A DNA stretch of 64,000 bases from RYN-230 sp963770545 (GCA_963770545.1 CAVYQF010000006.1:242987-306986), one strand, 5' to 3'; shown: positions 17,222-26,546, counted from the first letter of the stretch. Notes: generated by a model from the letters alone, not told the origin. A program made the numbers and translations.

Positions 17222-18934
17222 GTGCGCTACCGCAGCGACCAGTGGTACGGCGGGAACGACCGGGACTCCTACATCCACCGCGCCTGGATGCGCCGTGGCC
17301 TGCCGCGCAGCGCGTTCACCGGGCGGCCGCAGATCGCGATCGCGAATACCGCCTCCGATCTCACCCCGTGCAACAAGCACCTGAACGAGGTGTCGGCCAG
17401 TGTCCAGGCCGGCATCTGGGAGGCCGGCGGCATCCCGCTGGACATGCCGGTCATGTCGCTGGGCGAGACCCTGGTCAGGCCCACCGCCATGCTGTGGCGC
17501 AACCTCGCCTCGATGGCCGCCGAGGAGATGATCCGGGCCAACCCGGTCAACGGCGTGGTGCTGCTCGGCGGCTGCGACAAGACCATCCCTGCGCTGCTCA
17601 TGGCGGCGGCCTCGGTGGACCTGCCCGCCCTGGTGGTCCCGGGCGGCCCGATGCTCACCGGCCACTTCCGCGGCGTGCCGCTCGGCTGCGGCACGGACGT
17701 GTGGCGGCTGTCTGAGGAGGTCCGCGCCGGCACCCTGTCCGAGCAGGACTTCCTGGCCTCGGAATCGGCGATGATCCGCAGCAAGGGGCACTGCAACACG
17801 ATGGGCACGGCCTCCACCATGGCCTGCATCGCGGAGGCGCTGGGCATGACGCTTCCCGGGGTGGCCGGCACCCCGGCCCCGGACAGCCGGCTCCTGGAGT
17901 CCGCGCACGCCAGCGGCAGGCTGGCGGTGGAACTGGTCACCGCCGGGCGGACGCCCAGCCAGGTCCTGAGCCCAGGCTCGTTCCGCAACGCCATCGTGGC
18001 GCTGGCCGCCATCGGCGGCTCGACGAACGCCGTGGTGCACCTGCTGGCCATCGCCGGGCGGGCTGGGGTACCCCTGTCCCTGGATGACTTCGACACGCTC
18101 GGCGCCTCGGTACCGTTGCTGGTGGACCTGGCCCCGGCCGGGCGTTATCTGATGGACGACCTCTACCGGGCGGGCGGCCTGCTCGCTGTGCTGCGTGAGG
18201 TGTCGGACCTGCTCGACCCCGACGCGCTCACGGTCACCGGCCGTCCCCTGGCCGCCCACCTGGGTGAGGCCAGGATCTGGGACGAGACGGTGATCCGGCC
18301 GCGGTCCGCGCCGTTGCAGGAGAGGGCCGGGATCGCGGTGCTCCGGGGCAGCCTGGCGCCCGGCGGCGCGGTGATCAAGCCCGCCGCCGCGACCAAGGAA
18401 CTGCTTGTCCACCGGGGCCCGGCGGTGGTGTTCGACAGCATCGAGGACATGCGGGCGCGGCTGGATGACCCGGACCTGGACGTTGATGAGAATTCGGTCC
18501 TGGTGCTGCGGGGCTGCGGCCCGCGGGGATACCCGGGCATGCCCGAGGTCGGCAACATGCCGATCCCGGCCAAGCTGCTCGCCCGGGGCGTGCGGGACAT
18601 GGTCCGGGTCAGCGACGCCCGGATGAGCGGCACCGCCTACGGCACCGTCGTCCTGCACACGGTGCCCGAGGGGGCGGCGGGCGGGCCGCTGGCCCTGGTC
18701 CGGGACGGTGACCCGGTCGTGCTGGACGTGCCTGGCCGCCGGCTGGACCTCGACGTGCCCCCGGAGGAACTCGCGCAGCGCGAGCCCGCCCCGGCCATGA
18801 CCGCGGCGCTGCCCGGCCCGCACCGCGGCTGGCAGCGCCTCTATATCGACCACGTCATGCAGGCCGACCAGGGCGCCGACCTGGACTTCCTGATCGGCTC
18901 CAGCGGCCACGAGGTAACCCGCGACTCCCACTGA
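17222..18934 (+). CDS. IlvD/Edd-family dehydratase (sugar-acid type likely)
   Basis: 570 residues, Fe-S-dependent dehydratase. Three cluster cysteines appear in the usual contexts: DLTPCNKHL, GGCDKTIPALL and GHCNTMGTASTMA. The C-terminal domain has GPRGYPGMPEVGNMPIP and DARMSGTAYGTVVLH, closer to L-arabinonate/xylonate dehydratases than to dihydroxy-acid dehydratase IlvD, as judged from memory of these motifs. GTG start preceded by an AGAGG. The neighbours (DapA-like, Gfo/Idh/MocA) fit non-phosphorylative sugar oxidation; IlvD proper remains possible. Confidence 0.88.
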   Translation: MRYRSDQWYGGNDRDSYIHRAWMRRGLPRSAFTGRPQIAIANTASDLTPCNKHLNEVSASVQAGIWEAGGIPLDMPVMSLGETLVRPTAMLWRNLASMAAEEMIRANPVNGVVLLGGCDKTIPALLMAAASVDLPALVVPGGPMLTGHFRGVPLGCGTDVWRLSEEVRAGTLSEQDFLASESAMIRSKGHCNTMGTASTMACIAEALGMTLPGVAGTPAPDSRLLESAHASGRLAVELVTAGRTPSQVLSPGSFRNAIVALAAIGGSTNAVVHLLAIAGRAGVPLSLDDFDTLGASVPLLVDLAPAGRYLMDDLYRAGGLLAVLREVSDLLDPDALTVTGRPLAAHLGEARIWDETVIRPRSAPLQERAGIAVLRGSLAPGGAVIKPAAATKELLVHRGPAVVFDSIEDMRARLDDPDLDVDENSVLVLRGCGPRGYPGMPEVGNMPIPAKLLARGVRDMVRVSDARMSGTAYGTVVLHTVPEGAAGGPLALVRDGDPVVLDVPGRRLDLDVPPEELAQREPAPAMTAALPGPHRGWQRLYIDHVMQADQGADLDFLIGSSGHEVTRDSH

Positions 18935-18972
18935 CGGCACGCTTCCCGTGATCAGGTGCAATACCGGACGCG

Positions 18973-19025
18973 CAGCGCCCCCCATTCTGACCGTGATCAG
19001 CGCCCCCCCATTCTGACCGTGATCA
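18973..19025. repeat. Tandem 26-bp duplication upstream of the DNA ligase gene
   Basis: 18973-18999 and 18998-19025 are the same sequence except for one extra C in the second copy. Each ends in TGACCGTGATCA. It lies in the 229-bp gap before the ligase gene. Could be a doubled regulatory site or a simple duplication. Confidence 0.85.
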
Positions 19026-19163
19026 TGGTCGCCGGGGGCGGGCGGGCGCCCCGGGCGGCCCCGCGCACCTGGCCGGCCCGGGCATAAGGCACGCTTGGCG
19101 GGTGAGCTGCCCGCAGCGGGGAATAGAGCATCAACGACACACCACCGGGGGTGACGCGGGGCG

Positions 19164-20141
19164 ATGTCCGGAGGCAACGGCAAGCCAGCCTGGTTCGAGC
19201 CGGAGCTGGCCACGCTGACCCAGGACCGGTTCTCCGATCCGGCCTGGATATACGAGCGCAAGCTGGACGGCGAGCGGTGCCTGGCCTTCCGCGACGGCGA
19301 CCGGGTACGGCTGATGACCCGCAACCGGAAGATGGTCAGCAGCACCTACCCCGAGCTCGTCGCGGCGCTGGGCACTCAGCAGTCCGGCGATTTCGTGGTG
19401 GACGGTGAGGTGGTCGCGTTCGAGCATGGCCAGACCCGCTTCGCCCAGCTGCAGCAGCGGATGCAGCAGGCCCACCCGTCCGCGGATCAGCTGCGCACCG
19501 TGCCGGTCCAGTACTACATCTTCGACGTGCTGTGGGCCGACGGCACCGACCTGCGCCCGCAGCCGCTGCGGAAGCGCAATCAGCGGCTGCAGCAGCTGCT
19601 GAACTTCGCTGACCCGCTGCGCTTCACCGAGCACCGGGTCGGCGACGGCGTCGGGTTCTACGCCGAGGCCTGCCGCCTGGGCTGGGAGGGGCTCATCGCC
19701 AAGCGGGCCGACGCCCCCTACCAGGCTGGCCGGACCAAGGACTGGCTGAAGTTCAAGTGCGAGAACAACCAGGAGCTGGTCATCGGCGGGTTCACCGACC
19801 CACAGGGCTCCCGTACCGGCCTCGGCGCCCTGCTGCTCGGGTACTACGACAGTGACGGGCACCTGGTTTACGCAGGCAAGGTGGGGACCGGGTTCAACCA
19901 GCAGACGCTGGACCTGCTGCACGCCGAGCTGAGCGCGATGGAGCAGGACCGCAGCCCGTTCGAGCGCGGGGACCTGCCCCGCGAGCGCGGGGTGCACTGG
20001 ACCACGCCGCGGCTCGTCGCGCAGATCGGCTTCAGCGAATGGACCACGGACGGGCGGCTGCGCCACCCCAGGTTCCAGGGACTCCGCCGGGACAAGAGCC
20101 CGGCCGAGGTGATCCGGGAGGTTCCGCAAGGCGATGGCTAG
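19164..20141 (+). CDS. ATP-dependent DNA ligase (LigD ligase-domain type)
   Basis: 325 residues. The catalytic lysine motif KLDGER (KxDGxR), then VVDGEVVAF (motif III), LGWEGLIAKRADAPY (motif IV) and WLKFKC (motif V), followed by an OB-fold with GALLLGYYDSDGHLVYAGKVGTGF. It seals double-strand breaks in Ku-dependent end joining or acts in repair. The downstream polymerase gene overlaps by 8 bp. Together they equal LigD split into two polypeptides, without the phosphoesterase domain. No Ku gene is in this window. Confidence 0.92.
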   Translation: MSGGNGKPAWFEPELATLTQDRFSDPAWIYERKLDGERCLAFRDGDRVRLMTRNRKMVSSTYPELVAALGTQQSGDFVVDGEVVAFEHGQTRFAQLQQRMQQAHPSADQLRTVPVQYYIFDVLWADGTDLRPQPLRKRNQRLQQLLNFADPLRFTEHRVGDGVGFYAEACRLGWEGLIAKRADAPYQAGRTKDWLKFKCENNQELVIGGFTDPQGSRTGLGALLLGYYDSDGHLVYAGKVGTGFNQQTLDLLHAELSAMEQDRSPFERGDLPRERGVHWTTPRLVAQIGFSEWTTDGRLRHPRFQGLRRDKSPAEVIREVPQGDG

Positions 20142-21105
20142 CACGACGACCCGCGAGCAGCTGAAGGTCGGGCGGCTGACCGTCGCCCTGTCCAACACCG
20201 GCAAGGTGCTCTTCCCCGGCGACGAGATCACCAAGGGCGAGCTCATCGGGTACTACCAGGCCGCCGCCGAGCAGATGCTGCCTTACCTGCGGGACCGTCC
20301 GGTCGCCATGGCCCGCTACCCGGACGGGATCACCGGCGAGCGCATCTTCCAGAAGAACGTGGGCCGCCATTTCCCGGACTGGATCCCCCGGGTCGTGGTG
20401 GGCAAGCAGGGCGGCACGCTGAGTCAGGTAGTCGTGGCCAAGGCCGCCGACCTGGTCTATCTGGCCAATCAGGCCGCCATCGAGCTGCACCCGTTCCTGA
20501 GCCGGGTCGGGCGCGGGGACTCGCCGGACCAGCTGCACCGGCCCGACATGCTGATCTTCGACCTGGACCCCCCCGACAGCGGGCACTTCGAGGCGGTCAG
20601 GACCACCGCGCTGCGGCTGCACGAGATCCTCGGGGACCTGGGGCTGGCTGCTTTCGTGAAGACCACCGGCAGCAAGGGACTGCATGTGCAGGTCCCGCTG
20701 AACGGCCGCGAGGAATTCGACCCGGTGCGCGAGTTCGCCCGCCAGGTGAGCGAGGTGCTGGCTGCCGCCGAGCCGGACCTGGTCACCGTGGAGCAGCGCA
20801 AGGACGCCCGGCACGGCCGCGTGTACGCCGACATCATGCGCAACGCCTACGCCCAGACCGCGGTGGCGGCGTACTCGGTCCGGGCCCGCCCGCACGCCCC
20901 GGTCGCGACCCCGGTTAGCTGGGACGAGGTGGCCGACCCGGCGCTCGCTGCGGACAGTTTCACGCTGCGCGCCATGCCGGACCGGCTGGCCCAGCTGGCC
21001 AAGGCCGGCGACCCGTGGGCCGGGATGTCGCGGCACCGCCAGGGGCTGAGCCGCCCGCGCCGCCTCCTGGCCCGCAGGCATCCCGTGACCGGGGCGGGTG
21101 GGTAG
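20134..21105 (+). CDS. LigD-type polymerase/primase (PolDom)
   Basis: 323 residues, AEP-superfamily polymerase that fills gaps at breaks in end joining. LSNTGKVLFPGDEITKGELIGYY is the standard N-terminus. LIFDLDPP holds the DxD metal ligands, and TTGSKGLHVQVPL the catalytic His region. Overlaps the ligase gene by 8 bp, so both are translated from one mRNA. Confidence 0.93.
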   Translation: MASTTTREQLKVGRLTVALSNTGKVLFPGDEITKGELIGYYQAAAEQMLPYLRDRPVAMARYPDGITGERIFQKNVGRHFPDWIPRVVVGKQGGTLSQVVVAKAADLVYLANQAAIELHPFLSRVGRGDSPDQLHRPDMLIFDLDPPDSGHFEAVRTTALRLHEILGDLGLAAFVKTTGSKGLHVQVPLNGREEFDPVREFARQVSEVLAAAEPDLVTVEQRKDARHGRVYADIMRNAYAQTAVAAYSVRARPHAPVATPVSWDEVADPALAADSFTLRAMPDRLAQLAKAGDPWAGMSRHRQGLSRPRRLLARRHPVTGAGG

Positions 21106-21204
21106 GCCGGTAAGACCGTTAGGGAACTAGGGTCTCGGGTTGCGGTGCAAACCGGCTACGGAGCTGAGCCGGATCGTTGCGGCCCACGGAAGCGAGGTGT
21201 GCTC

Positions 21205-21903
21205 GTGAACATCGGCGAGTTGCTGGCCGAGCAGTTCGGCCGGATCCGCGGGGTGGTGGCGGGCGCGGTGCGCGGCCTTTCCGAGGACGAACTGGCGTTC
21301 CGGCCTTCTGAGCGGGCCAACTCGATCGGGTGGCTGATCTGGCACCTGACCCGGATCCAGGACGACCACGTCGCCGGCGTCGCAGGGGCGCAGCAGGCCT
21401 GGATGGCGGAGGGCTGGGCCGACCGGTTCGGGCTGCCCTTCCCGCCGGCCGAGACCGGGTACGGGCACAGCAGCGAGCAGGTCGCGGCGGTGCGCGTGTC
21501 CGCCGACCTGCTGGTCGGGTACCACGAGGCGGTGTTCGGGCACACGGTCAAGTACGTGCGGGGCCTGAGCGAGGCGGATCTGGACCGCGTGGTGGATGTG
21601 CACTGGGATCCGCCGGTCACGCTCGGCGTCCGGCTGGTCAGCGTGGTGTCCGACGACCTGCAGCACGGCGGTCAGGCGGCCTACGTGCGCGGCCTGCTGC
21701 CGGCCCGCTGCGCCGGCCAGCCAGCTGACCAGCTGACCGGCCGCGACCTGGGTCAGGCCGGGCCGAACAGGGAGTCAAGCGCGGCGTCGATCGTCGCGGC
21801 GAGCGGCCCGATCTTGGGCAGCACCGGCTCGGGTGGGGTCGCGTCCACGGCGTCACACTCGGCCAGGGCGGCGGGGTCGAGGAACCGGGTCAGCTGGCCG
21901 TAG
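21205..21903 (+). CDS. DinB-like / DUF664 four-helix protein with long C-terminus
   Basis: DinB/mycothiol-transferase-like fold. ELLAEQFGRIRGVVAGAVRGLSEDELAFRP and SIGWLIWHLTRIQDDHVAG carry the first metal His pair, and SDDLQHGGQAAYVRGLL the last His. The conserved domain ends near 21710. A further tail of about 60 residues overlaps the convergent helicase gene by 151 bp and may not be meaningful. The GTG at 21205 gives the family start VNIGELL; a GTG at 21199 is also possible. Thiol-dependent detoxification is a guess from the family. Confidence 0.82.
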   Translation: MNIGELLAEQFGRIRGVVAGAVRGLSEDELAFRPSERANSIGWLIWHLTRIQDDHVAGVAGAQQAWMAEGWADRFGLPFPPAETGYGHSSEQVAAVRVSADLLVGYHEAVFGHTVKYVRGLSEADLDRVVDVHWDPPVTLGVRLVSVVSDDLQHGGQAAYVRGLLPARCAGQPADQLTGRDLGQAGPNRESSAASIVAASGPILGSTGSGGVASTASHSARAAGSRNRVSWP

Positions 21904-23771
21904 CCGTGCCGGTCGTCGGAGGCCATCCGGTGATGATGCATCCGCAGCGGCGCGTACAGGTACAGCTGATCGCGCGCCCGGGTCACCGCCACGTAGAACA
22001 GCCGTCGTTCCTCCTCCAGCCCGGCCCGGCTGGACAGGGCCATGTCGCTGGGCACGGCCCCGTCCACCAGGTGAAGCAGGTGCACCACGGGCCATTCCAG
22101 TCCCTTGGCCGAGTGGATCGTGGACAGGACCAGGTAGTCGTCGTCCAGCCGCGGCGGGCCGGCCAGGTCCGACGCGGACACCGGCGGGTCGAGGGCCAGC
22201 TCGACCAGCGCGTCGTGCAGCGAGGGGCGGGTCGCGGCCGCGTCGACCAGGCGCTGCAGGTCGGCGATCCGGATCCCGGCGTCGGGGTAGCGCTCGCGGA
22301 TGGGGGCGTCCAGCGCGGTCAGGATGCCCGTGGCCCGGTCCGCGGTGCGCTCCCGCCCCGCCGCGTCGGCCAGGCAGGTCATGGTGTCCGCCACGGCCGG
22401 GCGGGCCCGCGGGGGCAGCACATCGGCCGCGTCCTTCCAGTGCTCCCACAGCTGCGGATCGCCTAGGCCCAGCGCCCCGATGAAGCGGCGGGCGTGCACC
22501 GGCCCGATCCCTTCGTGCAGCCGGAGCAGCCGGAACCAAGCCAGGTCGTCCGCGGGGTTGGTGACCACCCGGGCGGCGGCCATGAAGTCCTTGACGTGGG
22601 CGGCCTCGGTAAACCGGATCCCGCCGTACTTGATGAACGGGATGCGCCGGACCGAGAGCTCGACCTCCAGCACGTCGCTGTGCGTGGCGGCGCGCATCAG
22701 CACGGCCTGCTCGCGCAGGTCGGCCCCGGCCTCGCGGGCCTCAAGCACCCGGCCGCAGATCTCCCGGGCCTGGGTCGCCTCGTCATGACAGCGGACCAGC
22801 TGGGGGCGGGCCCCGGTCCCGCGCTCGGCGCGCAGGGCCAGCTCCAGGCCCTCGGACTGGGGCCGGACCGTGTTGGCCAGCCGCAGCACCGCGTCCTTGG
22901 AGCGGTAGTTGCGGGCCAGCCGGATGATCTCCAGATCCGGGTAGTCCGCAGCCAGCGCCCGCAGGTGGGCCGGGTCGGCGCCGCGGAAGGCGTAGATGGC
23001 CTGTGCGTCGTCGCCCACGCAGGTCAGGCCCGGCCCGTCCGGGCGCAGCAGCCGGACGATGTCAGCCTGGACCGCGTTGACGTCCTGGTACTCGTCCACC
23101 AGGACGGCGTCGAACATTCCGCGCAGCACCGGGCCCGCGGCGGCGTCGGCCAGCGCGGCCCGCCACAGCAGCAGCAGATCGTCGAAGTCGACCAGGCCGT
23201 GCTGGCGTTTGTGCGCGGTGTACGCGCGGAACAGGCCGGCCAGCTCGGTCTCGAAACCGGCCACCCACGGGAACTGCGCCTTGATCACCTCGGGCACCGG
23301 GGCACGGGTGTTCACGCACCGGGTGTAGATGTCCGCGCAGGTCCCGGCCCGCGGCGCCCGCCGCTGGCTGGTGACCAGGCCGTTCTCGGCGCGCAGGGTG
23401 TCCATCAGGTTGGTGACGTCGGGCGGGTCGATAACGCTGAACTCCGGCGGCAGCGAGAACGACTCCGCGTGGGCCCGGATGATCTGATGGGCTACCGCGT
23501 GGAAGGTGCCGCCGACGACCCGGTCGGCGGCGCTCGCGCCGCGCGGCGTGACCCGGGCCAGCATGTCGTCCGCGGCCCGGCGGGTGAACGTCAGCAGCAG
23601 GATCCGGCTGGCCGGCGTGCCCTGGCTGCGCAGCCAGCCCGCCCGGGCGACCAGGGTCCTGGTCTTGCCGGTGCCCGCCCCGGCCAGGACCAGCAGCGGC
23701 CCGGACTGATGCGTGGCCGCCCGGCGCTGGTCGTCGTTGAGCCCGTCAAGGACATCCGCCGGTTCGAACAT
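21753..23771 (-). CDS. UvrD/PcrA-like superfamily 1 DNA helicase
   Basis: About 672 residues. GLNDDQRRAATHQSGPLLVLAGAGTGKT (Q motif and Walker A), LVDEYQDVN (motif II), GDDAQAIYAFRGA (motif III), IIRLARNYRS (motif IV), TIHSAKGLEWPVVHLLHLVDG (motif V) and YVAVTRARDQLYLY (motif VI) are all present. Shorter than PcrA and lacking its C-terminal extension. Likely 3'-5' helicase in repair. ATG at 23771 begins MFEPADVLDGLND. Overlaps the convergent DinB-like gene end. Confidence 0.93.
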   Translation of the reverse strand: MFEPADVLDGLNDDQRRAATHQSGPLLVLAGAGTGKTRTLVARAGWLRSQGTPASRILLLTFTRRAADDMLARVTPRGASAADRVVGGTFHAVAHQIIRAHAESFSLPPEFSVIDPPDVTNLMDTLRAENGLVTSQRRAPRAGTCADIYTRCVNTRAPVPEVIKAQFPWVAGFETELAGLFRAYTAHKRQHGLVDFDDLLLLWRAALADAAAGPVLRGMFDAVLVDEYQDVNAVQADIVRLLRPDGPGLTCVGDDAQAIYAFRGADPAHLRALAADYPDLEIIRLARNYRSKDAVLRLANTVRPQSEGLELALRAERGTGARPQLVRCHDEATQAREICGRVLEAREAGADLREQAVLMRAATHSDVLEVELSVRRIPFIKYGGIRFTEAAHVKDFMAAARVVTNPADDLAWFRLLRLHEGIGPVHARRFIGALGLGDPQLWEHWKDAADVLPPRARPAVADTMTCLADAAGRERTADRATGILTALDAPIRERYPDAGIRIADLQRLVDAAATRPSLHDALVELALDPPVSASDLAGPPRLDDDYLVLSTIHSAKGLEWPVVHLLHLVDGAVPSDMALSSRAGLEEERRLFYVAVTRARDQLYLYAPLRMHHHRMASDDRHGYGQLTRFLDPAALAECDAVDATPPEPVLPKIGPLAATIDAALDSLFGPA

Positions 23772-24134
23772 GAAGACGAATGTAACGGGCCGGGCCGGGT
23801 TGGGGCGAGGCCCCACACCGGAGGAGTTCCGGCCGGACCCCTTGCGGGGCCGGCCATCCGGCCGCGGTGAGACCCGGCGCACACAATTCCGTATCCAGGC
23901 GCAAGCTCTCTGCCACCGGCAATCCATTCAGCGTGGCAAAGTCCGGTCCTGGGCTCGCGACCCTTCCGCCCAGGCCAGCATGGATGTGAGCGGTCCGCGC
24001 GCAAACTGCGGGGATACTGAGTGATACTTGAAAAGAATTGCTGGCCATTGCGGGGGGGATTAGGTTCGAAATGGCGCCCGGGAGGCGGGCCGCGATGGAC
24101 GGCGCGTGCACCCAGGGGTCACCGAGGAGCGGGG
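23772..24134. other. Intergenic gap between helicase and small Cys protein
   Basis: About 360 bp between divergent genes, presumably holding both promoters. I see no convincing gene, RNA or long inverted repeat. A more AT-rich stretch (about 24017-24045) could contain a promoter for the downstream gene. Confidence 0.5.
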
Positions 24135-24332
24135 ATGCCCAGTTCAGCCGTCCCGAACACCGACCTGCCGGGAGCCGGTGCCACGCTGCTGCGCTGCGAC
24201 GGGTGCGGGGCCAGGGCCGTGATCGACCAGGGGGAGCACCAGTACGGCGGCCTGGTGCGCAGCTTCCTGGGCCATCATTCGGGGTGCGGCAACGCGGTGC
24301 AGATCACCAGGACCCAGCCCGGGGAGACGTGA
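24135..24332 (+). CDS. Small Cys-containing conserved-type protein
   Basis: 65 residues from an ATG preceded by GAGGAGCGGGG. LLRCDGCGARAVIDQGEH with a later HHSGC could form a small zinc-ribbon-like site (three Cys and neighbouring His). Base use is like its neighbours. No function recognised. Confidence 0.6.
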   Translation: MPSSAVPNTDLPGAGATLLRCDGCGARAVIDQGEHQYGGLVRSFLGHHSGCGNAVQITRTQPGET

Positions 24333-24383
24333 CCCGGCCGCTGCTTGCTCCCGGCCCCGGCTCCTACTCCCCCGGCCCCGCTC

Positions 24384-25049
24384 TCACTCCTCCCCCTGCT
24401 CGGCGTGGTGAGCGAAGTCCACCGGCGGCAGGTCCTGCACCTCGTGCTTGCTGATATTGAGCCGGATGGTGTCCCCGACCCGGGACACGGCCTTGATGGG
24501 GATGGCCACGTCCTTGCGGCCCCACAGGTGCCCTTCCTGCAGCAGCACATGGGTGACCTGATGATCGCCGGGATCAACGACCAGCCCCTGGATATGGCCG
24601 ATGCGGCCGTCCGTGGCCTCGACCGGATCGCCGCGCCGCACTTCTACTTCATCGAGCGGAACACGGTCATAAGTAATGGTGGGCGAGAACCCCGCCACGG
24701 CCAGGTCCAAGCCGCCCGGCGTTTCCGTCCCGGGGGTCAGGCCGTAGTACGGCCAGGCGCTCACCTGCTCGGGCCCATAGGCCGCGTACCCGCCGCTGCC
24801 CGGCACGAACTGGGTTTCCTCAGCCGGGTCGAGGTGCTCGAAGCCGGCCAGGGTGCAACGCAGCCGCACGTCGCCAGCGGACGCGTCGACCAGGTCCAGC
24901 GGCACGAGCCGGGCGAGCCCCTTGCGGCCCTTCGGCTCCACCACGAGATGGGTGACAATCCCGGCGACAGGGTCCACCACCACCCGGGACACCTCACCGC
25001 ACACCCCGTCGGTGCACCGGGCTTGCGCCCCGATGGTGAATTGCGTCAT
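24384..25049 (-). CDS. PRC-barrel domain protein
   Basis: 221 residues. Two PRC-barrel units: FTIGAQARCTDGVCGEVSRVVVDPVAGIVTHLVVEP near the N-terminus and GDPVEATDGRIGHIQGLVVDPGDHQVTHVLLQEGHLWGRKDVAIP in the second half. PRC barrels serve in RNA processing (RimM), photosynthetic centres and many stress proteins of unknown role. The start is the ATG at 25049 giving MTQFTIGA. Confidence 0.85.
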   Translation of the reverse strand: MTQFTIGAQARCTDGVCGEVSRVVVDPVAGIVTHLVVEPKGRKGLARLVPLDLVDASAGDVRLRCTLAGFEHLDPAEETQFVPGSGGYAAYGPEQVSAWPYYGLTPGTETPGGLDLAVAGFSPTITYDRVPLDEVEVRRGDPVEATDGRIGHIQGLVVDPGDHQVTHVLLQEGHLWGRKDVAIPIKAVSRVGDTIRLNISKHEVQDLPPVDFAHHAEQGEE

Positions 25050-25205
25050 TTCTGCCACTTTGACTCTCCGTCGTTCCGGACTTGACCCCACAGCAATGCC
25101 TTGCCCGGCCACACGCAGTAAACACTTCCCAGGCGGAGCCGCTCGGCCTCCGGCTCGTTCGCGGGAATTCGGGCGCAGATTCCGGGGCATCCAGTCACGC
25201 TGCGC

Positions 25206-25249
25206 GATAACGCGTCCGTCCGATCAAGATAACGCGCCCGTCCGGTCAA
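25206..25249. promoter_or_regulatory. Two exact-period 22-bp tandem repeats upstream of the secreted protein
   Basis: 25206-25227 and 25228-25249 share GATAACGCG then CCGTCCG then TCAA, differing at two positions. The period of 22 bp is about two helical turns, as for a cooperative DNA-binding protein. They lie 115-158 bp upstream of the start codon at 25364, in the divergent gap with the PRC-barrel gene. Confidence 0.5.
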
Positions 25250-25363
25250 CCAGTCACCCGGCTGCCGCGTCATCTTAGTGATCAAAATGAGACGTCCGCC
25301 GAGGATTAGCCCACGATCGCGCTAAGGTTCTAATCCCCGCGCTACTACACGGGAAGGACGACC

Positions 25364-26383
25364 ATGTTGGGCCGACCCCGGCTAGGCAGACCCCTTGCAG
25401 CGGCCGCTGCGGCACTGACCCTCTCCTGTGGGGGCATCCTCGTGGCCACGGCCACGCCCGCGATCGCTGCCTCGTGTAGCTCAGGTGTCGGCACCACCTG
25501 GACGCTCGCGCACCTGGGCATCAATAGTGACGGCTCCGGCGGCCAGCAGGCCGTAGACCAGGCTAACTCGTGGGGCGGCGGGAACGCCTGTCTCCTCGTG
25601 CCCGGATCCATCAGCGCGTTCGCGGGTGCATTCACGGTGGCCAGCCAAACGGCGGCTACGACGGGCGGCGTGCTGAGCTACCCCAACACGGGGATCGGTT
25701 GCTCCAGCGGTTACTGCACTACTTCAAGTGGGCTGCCCTTCCCGGTGTCTGCTAGCCCTGACCCGGCTATCACCTGGGCCTACAACACGATCGGCGCGGC
25801 CTGGGGTAGCAAATACGACACCCTGATCGACTCAGAGTTCTCGGCGAGTTGCTCTGGGGCCGCCCCATCGATGAACGCGGCGGTGGGCATTTACACCGCT
25901 GGGTACCCCAGCTACAAATCGATCGGTGTCCCCTACTCCGGACCCACGGTCAGTATCGACGGATACAACTGGTACACCGGCCACTTCGTGAACGGCAGCA
26001 AGTACGGCAGCCAATTCGTCCTGGCCCGGCCCTCGGCCACCGGCGTCAGCGGTCTGAACCTCGGCGATTTCTATCAGTGGGTGGCGGCCAACCTGGATCC
26101 TGCCTACATGCCCTCGGGCGACTGCCTGCAGACGGTGAACACGGGCTTCGAGATCTGGGCCGGCGGCGCCGGCCTGACCAGTAACGGCACCTGGATCAGC
26201 GGCCTGACCACCGCGAAACCGACGCCCACACCGACGCCCACACCGACCGCGACGGCCACGGCGACCAGCACCCCGACCCCCAGCCCGACCGACAGCAGCA
26301 CGCCGAGCCCGACCGACAGCAGCACGCCGGACCCGACCGACAGCAGCACCCCGAGCCCCAGCGCGAGCCCCACGAGTAGCTGA
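25364..26383 (+). CDS. Secreted GH12-like concanavalin-fold protein with Thr/Pro/Ser tail
   Basis: 339 residues. Signal peptide: RPRLGRP then a hydrophobic core and a TPAIAA cleavage site. The mature part resembles actinomycete GH12 endoglucanases (CelB type): SYPNTGIGCSSGYCTTSSGLP aligns with the GH12 YGC..GxCT..SGLP block, and the segment NTGFEIWAGGAGL with its C-terminal AGFEPW..GAGL block holding the acid/base Glu. The region expected to carry the nucleophile Glu reads PSMNAAVGIY, with no Glu visible. The tail is about 60 residues of PTPTPT and TDSSTPSP repeats, a linker or wall-spanning segment. Alignment by eye; activity doubtful. Confidence 0.7.
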   Translation: MLGRPRLGRPLAAAAAALTLSCGGILVATATPAIAASCSSGVGTTWTLAHLGINSDGSGGQQAVDQANSWGGGNACLLVPGSISAFAGAFTVASQTAATTGGVLSYPNTGIGCSSGYCTTSSGLPFPVSASPDPAITWAYNTIGAAWGSKYDTLIDSEFSASCSGAAPSMNAAVGIYTAGYPSYKSIGVPYSGPTVSIDGYNWYTGHFVNGSKYGSQFVLARPSATGVSGLNLGDFYQWVAANLDPAYMPSGDCLQTVNTGFEIWAGGAGLTSNGTWISGLTTAKPTPTPTPTPTATATATSTPTPSPTDSSTPSPTDSSTPDPTDSSTPSPSASPTSS

Positions 26384-26413
26384 GCCCGGAAGCATGAGCT
26401 CGGACGCATGAAC

Positions 26414-26442
26414 GGGGGCCCCGGCGATTCGCCGGGGCCCCC
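26414..26442 (+). terminator. Strong GC hairpin after the secreted GH12-like gene
   Basis: Arms 26414-26427 and 26429-26442, 14 bp perfect with a tiny loop, 30 bp after the stop. No T-tract, typical for high-GC genomes. Confidence 0.75.
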
Positions 26443-26546
26443 TGTCCACGAACGGGGTACATCATGGGATGGGCAGGGCCTGATCCACCTCGTCGTGCCG
26501 GCCACGGCGATGGAAGTTAACCGCTCAAGAAACCAGTTGGTCGGTA

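Noticed and set aside
17078..19345. 755-codon minus-strand open frame opposite the IlvD/Edd gene
   Set aside because: Low-complexity Arg/Gly/His-rich translation, fully antisense to a gene with three conserved cluster cysteines.
19164..21105. Complete end-joining operon with Ku
   Set aside because: Ligase and polymerase parts are present, but no Ku gene occurs in the window.
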